A stretch of 64,000 bases of DNA from Anaerolineaceae bacterium (lineage in GTDB: Bacteria; Chloroflexota; Anaerolineae; Anaerolineales; Anaerolineaceae): the NCBI GenBank assembly GCA_016841525.1, contig JAENYZ010000002.1:540576-604575 (forward strand), written 5' to 3'. Within the stretch, counting starts at the first letter, position 1, and each line of letters opens with the position of its first letter. Made by a program: the position numbers and the translations under genes. Shown in pieces: positions 8,816 to 16,981 of the stretch. The notes below the pieces were generated by a model. That model had not been told where the DNA came from, searched no databases, and worked only from the letters and a program-made list of their open reading frames with translations.

Positions 8816-9058
8816 ATGGAAATAAAAATTTTAGGCGGCGGATGTCCCAAGTGTCATAGATTGGAAGCTGTGACGCGCGAAGCTGTTCAGGATTTAGGAC
8901 TTGAAGCGACATTTACAAAGGTTAAAACCATGCCTGAGATCATGGTATATGATGTCATGACAACACCTGCCCTGGTTGTTGATGAGAAGGTTTTATCTTC
9001 AGGCCGCATCCCGAGCCGTGAAGAAATTAAAGGCTGGCTCGCCGAGTTTACGAACTAA
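8816..9058 (+). CDS. Small thioredoxin-like redox protein (CPKC)
   Basis: Eighty-residue single-domain thioredoxin fold of the 'redox-active disulfide protein 2' type. The active site GGGCPKC has Cys10 and Cys13; the cis-Pro region is MTTPALVVDEKVL. It is last in the ArsR-permease-thioredoxin operon, with AAAGGAG 11 bases before the ATG. Such proteins are found next to DUF318 permeases and may reduce the permease or its substrate; that role is inferred from context. Confidence 0.88.
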   Translation: MEIKILGGGCPKCHRLEAVTREAVQDLGLEATFTKVKTMPEIMVYDVMTTPALVVDEKVLSSGRIPSREEIKGWLAEFTN

Positions 9059-9086
9059 AATTTCGGGATAATAGAAAAATAATTTT

Positions 9087-9123
9087 GGGATTATGCATTA
9101 ATCGATAATCCCATTTTCTATTT
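9087..9123 (+). terminator. Terminator of the arsR operon
   Basis: GGGATTAT/ATAATCCC stem with a 10-base loop, followed by ATTTTCTATTT, 28 bases after the thioredoxin stop codon. Confidence 0.7.
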
Positions 9124-9204
9124 AACCACCTTAAATTTTGTTCGAAAAATCGCGATACTGCATGGTAAAATTTTTGGCGAAAGGACTTCAAAACGGAGGA
9201 CAGA

Positions 9205-9531
9205 ATGAAAAATAAGAAAAGCAAAACATATATGATTTTAGCATTGGTCTCAATTTTTGTAATTGCATGCCCTGGCTGTGTACTGACAGTGACAGGGTTC
9301 AGAACTTTATTGGGATCCTTTGGCACGGTTGAAGGCAGTGACAGCTTTTTTACTTATTTGATTTACGGTTTCAGGCAAGGGGGATGGTTGATTTGTCTTG
9401 GCGGCGTTTTGATTTGGGTCCCAATCATTCTTGGTATTATTGCCCTGGTTAAAAACAAGAAAGAAGACAACATTGAGCCATTGGAGCCCACGGGGGCATC
9501 CAGGGATGACCCGATCCCGCCAGCAAGTTGA
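9205..9531 (+). CDS. Small two-helix membrane protein, unknown function
   Basis: Product of 108 residues with a basic N-terminus (KNKKSK), a membrane segment at about 9-30, a second at about 60-82, and a charged, Pro-rich C-terminal tail. No family is recognised. A good ribosome binding site (GGAGGA) precedes the ATG, and a strong terminator follows, so it is probably a real monocistronic gene. CPGC at about residues 22-25 resembles a lipobox only weakly. No function can be assigned. Confidence 0.65.
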   Translation: MKNKKSKTYMILALVSIFVIACPGCVLTVTGFRTLLGSFGTVEGSDSFFTYLIYGFRQGGWLICLGGVLIWVPIILGIIALVKNKKEDNIEPLEPTGASRDDPIPPAS

Positions 9532-9552
9532 TTTCTTTTGATTTAAATTAAA

Positions 9553-9590
9553 AATCCCAGGGTTGATGCTTTCCCTGGGATTGTTTTTTA
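9553..9590. terminator. Strong terminator after the small membrane protein
   Basis: AATCCCAGGG/CCCTGGGATT perfect 10-bp stem followed by GTTTTTT. It lies between convergent genes; the A-run on its left side could let it serve the minus-strand aminomutase gene as well. Confidence 0.85.
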
Positions 9591-9606
9591 ACGCGAGTTC
9601 TAAACT

Positions 9607-10944
9607 TTAATCATCCTGCTTTTTACCATCACCAATACCTCTTGGGATCCATTTTTCAGCATTTTCACGTAAGCGGTGCACCAAACCACCGCGTTCGTGC
9701 AATCGATCAAAACCTTCGGGTTTGATCGCCAGTTCTTCGCCCTCCAGCAAGCCAAACACGCCGCTTTGACCGGGCTCCAGTGTTTCGTCGACGAATGGTT
9801 TGACCAGTGATGGATCAATAGGTTTGTAATCGAGGGGTTCTTCGTAGGTGGTAATGTAACCCTCATAATTTCGCAAAACCACCTTATGATCGGAGTAACT
9901 GACGAGGTAATTGGGGTTGAGTGGGATCTTCCCGCCGCCGCCAGGCGCGTCCACCACATAGGTGGGTACTGCGAATCCCGATGTATGACCGCGCAGGGAT
10001 TCGATAATTTCAATGCCTTTGCCGATGGGTGTACGGAAGTGTCCTGCACCATGTACCAGGTCGCATTGATAGAGATAATAAGGGCGTACACGAATCCGGA
10101 CAAGGTCGTGGACAAGCTTTCGCTGGATGTGGGGGTCATCATTCACCCCTGCCAGAAGAACCGATTGGTTACCAAGGGGAATGCCTGCTCGTGTTAATTT
10201 ATCGCAAGCCTGGGCCAACTCTGCCGTGATTTCGTTGGGATGATTGACGTGTATGTTCAGCCATAAAGGATGGAATCTTTGCAGCATCTCGCATAGGTCA
10301 TCCGTCACGCGCTGGGGCATGAATACCGGCACACGGGAGCCAATTCGGATGATTTCAATATGAGGAATGTCACGCAGGGCGGTGAGGAGGCGCTCCAGAA
10401 CTCTGGGAGCCAGCGTCAGGGGGTCGCCGCCGGAGAGAAGGACGTCACGCACCTGGGGTGTCCTGCGCAGATAATCAAGCTGTGCTTCAAAATCTTTGGA
10501 TGAAAAGGTTTGCGAGGGATCGCCAACGATGCGAGAGCGGGTACAGTAGCGGCAGTAACTGGCGCACTGGGTTGTCACCAGCATCAGCACACGGTCCGGG
10601 TAGCGATGCACCAGGCCTGGAACTGGCGAATGCGCATCCTCTGCGAGAGAATCTTCCATTTCGCCGGTGAAGGGTATGATCTCGCCGGCGGTGGGGATGA
10701 TTTGTAAGCGGATTGGGTCCAGTGGATTGTCAGGGTCAATCAAAGAGGCAAAATAGGGTGTGATATCCACCCTGAATAAGCCGCGCTGACTGAGGGCTTT
10801 ACGTTCGCTTTCGGTGAGGGTGACGATTTGTTCAAAATCCTCAATGGAGTTCAGGCGGTGACTTAGCTGCCAGCGCCAATCTTCCCATTTTTCATCGGGG
10901 ATATCAGCAAAAGCGGGTGCCCGATTTGATGCGAATGCTTGCAT
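9607..10944 (-). CDS. kamA: Lysine 2,3-aminomutase (radical SAM, PLP)
   Basis: Predicted to interconvert L-lysine and L-beta-lysine using an S-adenosylmethionine radical and pyridoxal phosphate. It has 445 residues, close to the clostridial enzyme. The iron-sulfur site is CASYCRYC (Cys127, 131, 134). The PLP lysine is Lys339 in APGGGGK. Asp295 and Asp332 correspond to the two aspartates that bind the substrate epsilon-amino group in lysine aminomutase; glutamate aminomutases lack them, so lysine is the likely substrate. AAAGGAG precedes the ATG. No AblB acetyltransferase or lysine-fermentation gene is adjacent, so use in osmolyte synthesis or catabolism is open. Confidence 0.9.
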   Translation of the reverse strand: MQAFASNRAPAFADIPDEKWEDWRWQLSHRLNSIEDFEQIVTLTESERKALSQRGLFRVDITPYFASLIDPDNPLDPIRLQIIPTAGEIIPFTGEMEDSLAEDAHSPVPGLVHRYPDRVLMLVTTQCASYCRYCTRSRIVGDPSQTFSSKDFEAQLDYLRRTPQVRDVLLSGGDPLTLAPRVLERLLTALRDIPHIEIIRIGSRVPVFMPQRVTDDLCEMLQRFHPLWLNIHVNHPNEITAELAQACDKLTRAGIPLGNQSVLLAGVNDDPHIQRKLVHDLVRIRVRPYYLYQCDLVHGAGHFRTPIGKGIEIIESLRGHTSGFAVPTYVVDAPGGGGKIPLNPNYLVSYSDHKVVLRNYEGYITTYEEPLDYKPIDPSLVKPFVDETLEPGQSGVFGLLEGEELAIKPEGFDRLHERGGLVHRLRENAEKWIPRGIGDGKKQDD

Positions 10945-11018
10945 TTAGACTCCTTTTCTAAATATATGCAGTACTTGTTAAATTGTCCTTTTGGTCTTTT
11001 ACAAAATTATAAACAAAC

Positions 11019-11477
11019 TTATTCTGATCCGGGTTGAATTGTCTCTAATTCGCTGAAGAAATATGCCCGATCATTCTTATCAGTAATTTTTGCCCCTGCT
11101 TCTTTCGCCTGTAAGATGTATTTCGCGGTTTCGACCTCATCACCTGCAAGCTTGAATGCCCTTGCCACAGCTTCATAAGCGAAAGCCAAATCGAATCCTT
11201 GCAGATTGCTCTCTAATGTGACCTTCAAACAACGGTCAGCATGATAAAGGCAGGGTTCAGCGCGTTTCAGAATTGCATAGACACGGCTGATGAGCCATTC
11301 ACCCCGAGCTATGTTCACCGCTTTTCCAGCGATCTCCCAATGATAACGTGAGGCATGTGCTGCATTGATCATGCGATCGATATCTTCCTGGGATCGATCA
11401 TCCTTTTCAATTAAGGTCCATGTCTGGTTGAAGCACTTAATTGCAATAGATTTGTGTAACTCAAGTCGGTCTTCCAC
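11019..11477 (-). CDS. Conserved hypothetical protein, probably helical
   Basis: Product of 152 residues, predicted all-helical and TPR-like (FDLAFAYEAVARAFKLAGD; AKYILQAKEAGAKI). It starts at a GTG with GGAG five bases upstream and is followed by kamA after 74 bases. It lies 26 bases after prs and is probably co-transcribed with it. No enzymatic motif is visible. I do not recognise a named family. Confidence 0.75.
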   Translation of the reverse strand: MEDRLELHKSIAIKCFNQTWTLIEKDDRSQEDIDRMINAAHASRYHWEIAGKAVNIARGEWLISRVYAILKRAEPCLYHADRCLKVTLESNLQGFDLAFAYEAVARAFKLAGDEVETAKYILQAKEAGAKITDKNDRAYFFSELETIQPGSE

Positions 11478-11503
11478 ATTATCTCCAGGTCATATCAAAG
11501 GGT

Positions 11504-12493
11504 TTATTCATTGAACATGGCGCCGACACTTCGGCCTTCGTTTGCCCGTTTGATCACCTCTCCGAGCATGGGTCCAATAGATAGAACTTCAAGGCGATCA
11601 CCAAACAGCGCTCGGTCTTCCGGTGGTATATACACTGTATTGAGGGTAATAAACCGTGTGACTGGAAGGGCAGCCAGCCTTTGGGCAGCGTTATTTGCCA
11701 GCACAGGGTGGACGAAGACCATGTATATGTTACGGGCTTTATATTTTTTAAGTATTTCAACGGCATGAACCATTGACCCGCCGGTGCTGACCTCGTCGTC
11801 AACCAGTATTACATCCCGATTTTCAACATCACCGATCACGCTCATTGAACGTGGGTTCTTAATATCCACGGTTCGCTTTTTCTCAATAAAAGCCAATCCT
11901 GTATTGAGAAGATCGGCATAATCCCGACCTTTTTTTGCAAAACCAAGGTCAGCCGTGACAACGACCGGGTTGTGCAATCTGGGTGCCAGGTCGAGCAAAC
12001 GATCTTTGATGATGTGAAAGCCGCGCAAAACATCGCCCGGAATTGTGAAGAAACCCTGAATTTGCCCTGCATGCAGGTCGAAGGTCATGTAACGATCTGC
12101 GCCAGCGATGACGATCATATCTGCCACAAGACGGGCTGTGATCGGAACACGCGGCATATCTTTTTTGTCTGATCGCCCGTAGGTCAGGTAAGGGACGACA
12201 GCAGTGATGCGACCCGCTGAGTCCAGCTTGAGGGTCTGGATCAGGATCAGTAATTCCATCAGGTTGCGGTGAACAGGCGCTGAGGTGGTTTGGATGACAT
12301 AGCAATCCTGTCCTCGAACGCTGGAGTGTAATTTGATAAATAAATTTTCATTGGGAAATTCGATGATGTCCCGTCCACACAAGGGATGCCCCAAATAATC
12401 GGAAATCTCCTGGCTCAACCCGGGCATCGAGGTGCCGGCAAATAGTTTGATATTTCCATATAATAAATCGTGCTGCATGTGTGGGGTCGCCAT
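11504..12493 (-). CDS. prs: Ribose-phosphate pyrophosphokinase (PRPP synthetase)
   Basis: Makes 5-phosphoribosyl diphosphate from ribose 5-phosphate and ATP for nucleotide, His, Trp and NAD synthesis. It has 329 residues. The N-terminal half has FPNENLFIKLHSSVRGQDCYVIQ, the usual region of the flexible loop (split here as FPNENLFIKLHSS and VRGQDCYVIQ). The substrate segment is YLTYGRSDKKD. The PRPP loop DVILVDDEVSTGGSM replaces the common VDDMIDTAGT form, so this is a divergent branch of the family. A GGAGAT site precedes the ATG. Confidence 0.9.
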   Translation of the reverse strand: MATPHMQHDLLYGNIKLFAGTSMPGLSQEISDYLGHPLCGRDIIEFPNENLFIKLHSSVRGQDCYVIQTTSAPVHRNLMELLILIQTLKLDSAGRITAVVPYLTYGRSDKKDMPRVPITARLVADMIVIAGADRYMTFDLHAGQIQGFFTIPGDVLRGFHIIKDRLLDLAPRLHNPVVVTADLGFAKKGRDYADLLNTGLAFIEKKRTVDIKNPRSMSVIGDVENRDVILVDDEVSTGGSMVHAVEILKKYKARNIYMVFVHPVLANNAAQRLAALPVTRFITLNTVYIPPEDRALFGDRLEVLSIGPMLGEVIKRANEGRSVGAMFNE

Positions 12494-12508
12494 ACAGGTT
12501 ATCTCCTT

Positions 12509-13081
12509 CTATTCCTTTTCATCGATTTGTTTCCAATTTTGCCATTCATCTTTAATAACACTCATAAAATGAATGTCCTGGTACTGCCCATGTTGATAGT
12601 CACCATCGCGAAATGTGCCTTCAAATTGAAAGCCTGCTTTTTCATAGGCTCCAATGCCGCGTTTGTTTTTTGCAAATACCTGCAGCCAGATGCGATGAAG
12701 GTTGAGGGTGTTAAAGCCGAGTTCAAGCAACAATCGCATTGTTTCCGTGCCGTAACCCTTATCCCACCAGGATTTTTCACCTATCATAATCCCGATCTCA
12801 GCAGAACCGATGCGCCAGTCGATATCATGAAACTGGCAGTTTCCAATCGGCGTGAATATTTCCGGGTTGTCCTGGTCTTTTACTTCGATGACCAGCACAT
12901 GTTCACTGGCAGTTTTTTTCATCATGGAATCATACCAGTGCTCTTCTTCATAACGAGATATTGGCGCAATGAACAGGAGGTTCTCAGCCACTTCTTCATC
13001 ATTAATCCATCTTAAGAAGTTTGGGATGTCCTCTTTTTCAGCTGCCCGAAGGCGTATGCGTTCACCATGAATATTGGGCAT
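12509..13081 (-). CDS. GNAT-family N-acetyltransferase (RimJ/RimL type)
   Basis: Predicted acetyl-CoA-dependent N-acetyltransferase of 190 residues, PF13302-like. It has IRLRAAEKEDIPNFLRW at the N-terminus, the acetyl-CoA binding segment WWDKGYGTETMRLLLELGF, and the C-terminal NKRGIGAYEKAGFQFEG motif. The acceptor may be a protein N-terminus, an antibiotic or a polyamine; sequence does not decide. It lies between aspS and prs in a tight same-strand run. It does not look like AblB, so it is probably not a beta-lysine acetylase partner of KamA. Confidence 0.85.
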   Translation of the reverse strand: MPNIHGERIRLRAAEKEDIPNFLRWINDEEVAENLLFIAPISRYEEEHWYDSMMKKTASEHVLVIEVKDQDNPEIFTPIGNCQFHDIDWRIGSAEIGIMIGEKSWWDKGYGTETMRLLLELGFNTLNLHRIWLQVFAKNKRGIGAYEKAGFQFEGTFRDGDYQHGQYQDIHFMSVIKDEWQNWKQIDEKE

Positions 13082-13105
13082 TCAACACCTGCCTGTACCT
13101 GGTTG

Positions 13106-14425
13106 TCAGGGTGATAAGCGGGTCGGTCCGCGGAACAGGTACACTGCCTCACGGATATTTGACAGATTCAACATGATCATCAAGAAACGGCTGAGACCAA
13201 AACCAAAGCCGCCGTGCGGCGGTGTGCCATAACGGAAATAATTCAAATAGCTATCGATCGGTTCCAGGGTCAGTCCTTTTGCAAGGGCTTGTGTTTTGAG
13301 AATTTCGTAACGGTGTTCCCTTTGTGCGCCGGTTGCCACCTCCAAGCCGCTGCCTAAAAGGTCAAAGCTGCGTGTTATTCCCTGGTTGTTTGGATTGAGC
13401 ATGTGGTAGAAGGGACGGGCTTCAAAAGGCCAATCGGTTACAAAGACGTAATCAGCTCCCTCGGTTTCTTTGAAATGTGCACCAATAGCTCGTTCGGCAC
13501 CTGGGTCAAGGTCAAATTTCTTTTCTGGCGGCAGCTTGTAACCAATTTTTTCGAGTAGATCAAAGGCTTCTGCCATGGTGATCCTGGGGAAAGGCACAGA
13601 GGGTACTTGCAGCGTCACATCGAAGGTCACTTTTATTGCATCACCGTGTTTTTCAAGGACTTTTTGATATGTGAAAGCCAGCCAGCGTTCCATAAAAGCC
13701 ATCACATCTTCGTGAGAATCTATCCAGGAAATCTCCATATCAACGCCAGTGAACTCTGTCATGTGCCTGGATGTAAAGGAAGGGTCAGCTCTGAAAACAG
13801 GGCCAATTTCAAAGACACGTTCGTAACCGGCAGCCATCGCCATTTGTTTATAGAACTGCGGCGATTGTGCTAGATAGGCTGTGGTCTCGAAGTAGGGAAG
13901 GCTGAAGAGTTCTGCGCCGCTCTCGCTGGGTGCGCCCATGATCTTTGGGGAGTGCATTTCGATGAAGTCGCGTTCAATCCAATATTCCCGCATGGCTTGT
14001 TCGGCTGTTGTTTGTACTTCAAAAATCAGCCGGTTGATATCACGTCGCAAGTCTAAGTATCGCCAATCTAGGCGGTAGTCCTGGTCTGGCAGATATTCAC
14101 CGAAGGGTTCAAAGGGCAGCGGGATTTCTGCAGCGTTTTCGACAATCAGATCTTCGAGCTGAATTTCGAGCCCGCCTAATTTAACCACTTTATTTTCAAC
14201 GACTTTTCCAATGATTGTCAGGGCGGATTCCGTTCCCAATGTTGAGATGGTCTGTGCTAATTCAAGATTGCCTTTTTTATAATGAGCCACCTGTACCAAA
14301 CCAGTGCGATCGCGGATGATGAGGAACTGCATGTTTTTCTGATCGCGCAGGGTGTGCAGCCAACCCTTGATCATCACCTGCTGATCGATGTGTTGATATA
14401 AATCTTTAATGTGTGTGCGTTCCAT
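13106..14425 (-). CDS. aspS: Aspartyl-tRNA synthetase, archaeal type, probably non-discriminating
   Basis: Class IIb synthetase of 439 residues that lacks the large GAD insertion of the bacterial type (about 590 residues), so it is the archaeal/eukaryal form. It has an N-terminal OB fold (MIKGWLHTLRDQ), motif 2 (VFRADPSFTSRHMTEF) and motif 3 (GFGFGLSRFLM). His24 stands where discriminating archaeal enzymes carry Trp; His at this site goes with relaxed tRNA choice. If so it would also charge tRNA-Asn with Asp for amidation by GatCAB. The C-terminus RGPTRLSP fits the FPRD..R..P ending of the family. AGGAGA precedes the ATG. Confidence 0.92.
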   Translation of the reverse strand: MERTHIKDLYQHIDQQVMIKGWLHTLRDQKNMQFLIIRDRTGLVQVAHYKKGNLELAQTISTLGTESALTIIGKVVENKVVKLGGLEIQLEDLIVENAAEIPLPFEPFGEYLPDQDYRLDWRYLDLRRDINRLIFEVQTTAEQAMREYWIERDFIEMHSPKIMGAPSESGAELFSLPYFETTAYLAQSPQFYKQMAMAAGYERVFEIGPVFRADPSFTSRHMTEFTGVDMEISWIDSHEDVMAFMERWLAFTYQKVLEKHGDAIKVTFDVTLQVPSVPFPRITMAEAFDLLEKIGYKLPPEKKFDLDPGAERAIGAHFKETEGADYVFVTDWPFEARPFYHMLNPNNQGITRSFDLLGSGLEVATGAQREHRYEILKTQALAKGLTLEPIDSYLNYFRYGTPPHGGFGFGLSRFLMIMLNLSNIREAVYLFRGPTRLSP

Positions 14426-14482
14426 ATATGAATTCTCCTGTAAATCTTATTGTAAAGTAATAATGACAAAAATTAAAAATAA

Positions 14483-15502
14483 CTACAACAACAAATCAAG
14501 CGCCTCAATTGGGCTGCGCTTGCGTTGTATGATTTCAGCCAGAAGGGCCTGGTATTTCTCTTCATCAAGGTTTTCTTGCCATTGGTCTACTAATTTGTCC
14601 TTGATCAATGCTTCAAGGTCTTTTTCAAGGCGGTAAGCTTCTTTTACTTTCCACAAATCAGAAGACACAAGGTAGGCTTTGTGCCGGCGGATATCATCGA
14701 CCAGGGTATCAATGCCGCTGCCTTCAATTGCGGTCACCAGTCGAATTGGGGTTTCCCAGCCGGTTTTTTCATCCTTTTGATTTGTGTTGACTTTCTTCTC
14801 TGCGAGCGATCGCATCAGGTGCTTGCTTGCAGCAGTCATGCCGCCGCCGCGAGACATTTCAAGCATGATTTTTAGGGCTCGAGCGGTATTTTCGGCTTCA
14901 GGACGATCAGCTTTATTGACCACCAAAATATCTGCAATTTCAAGAATGCCGGCTTTGATCGCCTGGATATCATCGCCCATGCCCGGTGCTTCAACGACAA
15001 TCACAGTATGAGCCAAACGCGCGATATTTACTTCTGCCTGGCCAGCGCCGACGGTCTCAATCAGAATGATATCAAAGCCTGCGCTATCTAAAAGCGTCGC
15101 AAAGGCTGCTGTGCTGTGTGCCAGACCTCCCAAAGCACCGCGAGATGCCATTGAACGGATGAAGATGCCCTTGTCCCCAGCTAAATCCTGCATTCGGATG
15201 CGATCTCCTAATAGGGCACCGCCTGAATAGGGGCTGGTTGGATCAACAGCAATAATGGCGATTTTGGGCGGTTTTTCATTGATGGAACTCTGCCGAAAGG
15301 CTTTTGCCAGCTGGTTGACAAGGGTGCTTTTCCCTGACCCGGGTGCACCTGTTACGCCAACAAGGTGAGCATTCCCTGTGAATGGGAATAAAGTCGCTTG
15401 GAGTCTTTTACTATCAGGTGTATTGTTCTCTACGGCGGTCAGAGCACGGGAAAGGGCAAGCCGATTGCCGCTGCGGATTGCTTCGGCGTCAATCATAATC
15501 AT
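14483..15502 (-). CDS. meaB: Methylmalonyl-CoA mutase-associated GTPase MeaB
   Basis: G3E-type P-loop GTPase that protects and reloads B12-dependent methylmalonyl-CoA mutase. It has 339 residues. Walker A GAPGSGKS is at 52-59, the switch region is AVDPTSPYSGGALLGDRIRM (20 residues), and the base-specificity motif is NKAD. A C-terminal helical dimerisation arm is present. The start lies two bases after the stop of the mutase small subunit gene, so the pair is translationally coupled. An internal ATG two codons downstream is an alternative start. Confidence 0.93.
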   Translation of the reverse strand: MIMIDAEAIRSGNRLALSRALTAVENNTPDSKRLQATLFPFTGNAHLVGVTGAPGSGKSTLVNQLAKAFRQSSINEKPPKIAIIAVDPTSPYSGGALLGDRIRMQDLAGDKGIFIRSMASRGALGGLAHSTAAFATLLDSAGFDIILIETVGAGQAEVNIARLAHTVIVVEAPGMGDDIQAIKAGILEIADILVVNKADRPEAENTARALKIMLEMSRGGGMTAASKHLMRSLAEKKVNTNQKDEKTGWETPIRLVTAIEGSGIDTLVDDIRRHKAYLVSSDLWKVKEAYRLEKDLEALIKDKLVDQWQENLDEEKYQALLAEIIQRKRSPIEALDLLL

Positions 15503-15504
15503 TA

Positions 15505-15912
15505 TTATTCACTTTTGGGAATGATAGCTGTTTTAATCTCAGCAACGACTTTTTGTGTGTCTGTTCCAGGTCCGTAAACTGCATAGACGCCCTTTTCTTC
15601 AAGGTTGGGGATATCATCTTCAGGGATAATGCCGCCAACGAATACTTTTACATCATTAAGGCCGTTTTGGGTCAACTTATCGATCACTGCGGGGACCAAA
15701 GCATTGTGCGCACCTGAAAGAATGGATAAACCGACAACATCGACATCTTCTTGCAGGGCAGCTTCCGCGATCATGTCCGGTGTTTGGCGGAGCCCGGTGT
15801 AAATGACTTCCATTCCGGCATCGCGCAGTGCACGGGCGATCACCTTCGCGCCGCGATCATGGCCGTCAAGGCCTGGTTTAGCGATTAACACTCGAATTTT
15901 TTTATCCGTCAT
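15505..15912 (-). CDS. mcmA2: Methylmalonyl-CoA mutase small subunit (B12-binding domain)
   Basis: Cobalamin-binding subunit of 135 residues. The motif [10 protein letters not shown] gives Asp16, His18 (lower axial cobalt ligand) and Gly21 of DxHxxG; the later SILSGAH and GGIIPEDD segments complete the Rossmann-like domain. It belongs to a split mutase that isomerises methylmalonyl-CoA and succinyl-CoA. The catalytic large subunit gene is not in this window. GGAG lies before the ATG, and meaB follows directly. Confidence 0.92.
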   Translation of the reverse strand: MTDKKIRVLIAKPGLDGHDRGAKVIARALRDAGMEVIYTGLRQTPDMIAEAALQEDVDVVGLSILSGAHNALVPAVIDKLTQNGLNDVKVFVGGIIPEDDIPNLEEKGVYAVYGPGTDTQKVVAEIKTAIIPKSE

Positions 15913-16029
15913 TCATTTCTCCATGTCTTTTGTTTGCATCCCTGATTATACCGCGTTCAATGAATGGAATAGATAAACTGTTCGTTATTACTCAGGCCAA
16001 AGTAGGGGTGCTTATACGAGAGAGAGATT

Positions 16030-16170
16030 AAGGCTTCCCCTCGAGGGGAAGCTGTCCGCGAAGCGGACTGATGAGGTGGATTGTTCTAATCAGAGTAATT
16101 ATTAATCACGATTAATCCTTAACACCTCATCCGGCGCTGTGCGCCGCCTTCTCCTCAAGGAGAAGGCTTT
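16030..16170. repeat. Composite inverted-repeat element with four hairpins
   Basis: The 386-base gap 15913-16298 has no gene. The element has two inverted arms. The left arm holds CTTCCCC-tcga-GGGGAAG (16034-16051), GTCCGC-gaa-GCGGAC (16054-16068) and TGATGAGGTG. The right arm holds CACCTCAT, GGCGC-tgt-GCGCC (16133-16145) and CCTTCTCC-tcaa-GGAGAAGG (16147-16166). The termini also mirror each other (TTAAGGC..GCTTTAA). About 40 AT-rich bases lie between the arms. The structure resembles paired REP elements or a MITE; no transposase is present. Confidence 0.85.
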
Positions 16171-16298
16171 AAAATACTGCTAAGTTCTGAGAAACAATAA
16201 TGGAAACTGACAAAGCCTGAGCAGTTACAAAAATTCTATTAATTGCGAGGTGGATACAAAATAAAGCTCTTAACTGTTTGATAGTTGTTTTGGTTTTA

Positions 16299-16826
16299 TT
16301 AGCTGTGGTACTTGTCGACCCCCTCGGCAAATAATATCTCTCCGTAAAAAATTCGATGAAAATCACGGTTTGGATAATGTCGATAAATACTTTCATCTAA
16401 AAAGTGCGCTGGGTTTAAGTCATCAGCATATATTTTCTGGAATTCGATTACAAGCTCTGCTTCTTTGAAAGTTGGTGCTGCCACGACGGATCCTGGCTCA
16501 GGCGTCAAGCCTGATTCCCCAATCTTATCCCCATCCCGGCCGGATGTTGTTCCTAAAAAGCTCAGCGCTTTGTGATGTTTTTTGGGAAATGCCGAAACGG
16601 TAAAGGTTTCATATTTTTCCATGAAATTAAAGGTATGGCGTGAGAACCTGACGGCGACAAAAGCGAAGGGTTTGCTCCACATGGTCCCCAGGGCACCCCA
16701 ACCGATCGTCATGGTGTTAAAGTCCTTTTTTTCAAAATCACCGCTGGTTAGCAGTGCCCATTGGTGATGGAAGAGGTGGTGGGGCCGGACTTGAAGTTGT
16801 GCTATTTCAATTTGTTTTCTATGCAT
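16299..16826 (-). CDS. Flavin reductase-like, FMN-binding split-barrel protein
   Basis: Product of 175 residues of the DIM6/NTAB flavin reductase-like family. Typical segments are the N-terminal 'FNTMTIGWGALGTMWSKP' region with the flavin-contacting Trp and Gly run, then FVAVRFSRHTF and FTVSAFPKKHHKAL. It probably binds FMN and takes part in electron transfer or flavin reduction; the partner is unknown. The ATG at 16826 is chosen because AAAGGAG lies upstream; an in-frame TTG at 16841 overlaps that site. Confidence 0.85.
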   Translation of the reverse strand: MHRKQIEIAQLQVRPHHLFHHQWALLTSGDFEKKDFNTMTIGWGALGTMWSKPFAFVAVRFSRHTFNFMEKYETFTVSAFPKKHHKALSFLGTTSGRDGDKIGESGLTPEPGSVVAAPTFKEAELVIEFQKIYADDLNPAHFLDESIYRHYPNRDFHRIFYGEILFAEGVDKYHS

Positions 16827-16981
16827 GTTGGCTCCTTTCAATTTTATGATGATACCATCAATTTTTTGTTTTCATTAATTAACTGGCTGGCTGTTTGCTC
16901 TGTGTATTAAATTGTAATTTTGGAAATGTGCTCTGAAAAAATTGAAGAATGAAAAATTCAGCTTCGGGTATAATCGTGTCT

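Noticed and set aside
9600..10142. A 180-codon minus-strand frame inside kamA
   Set aside because: It overlaps the C-terminal part of a well-supported aminomutase in another frame; composition is that of a shadow frame.
12470..13015. A 181-codon plus-strand frame antisense to the GNAT gene
   Set aside because: No ribosome binding site and no recognisable protein; the minus-strand frame is a clear acetyltransferase.
12509..13081. AblB beta-lysine acetyltransferase partner of KamA
   Set aside because: The sequence follows the RimJ/RimL pattern (PF13302), and the gene is not adjacent to kamA.
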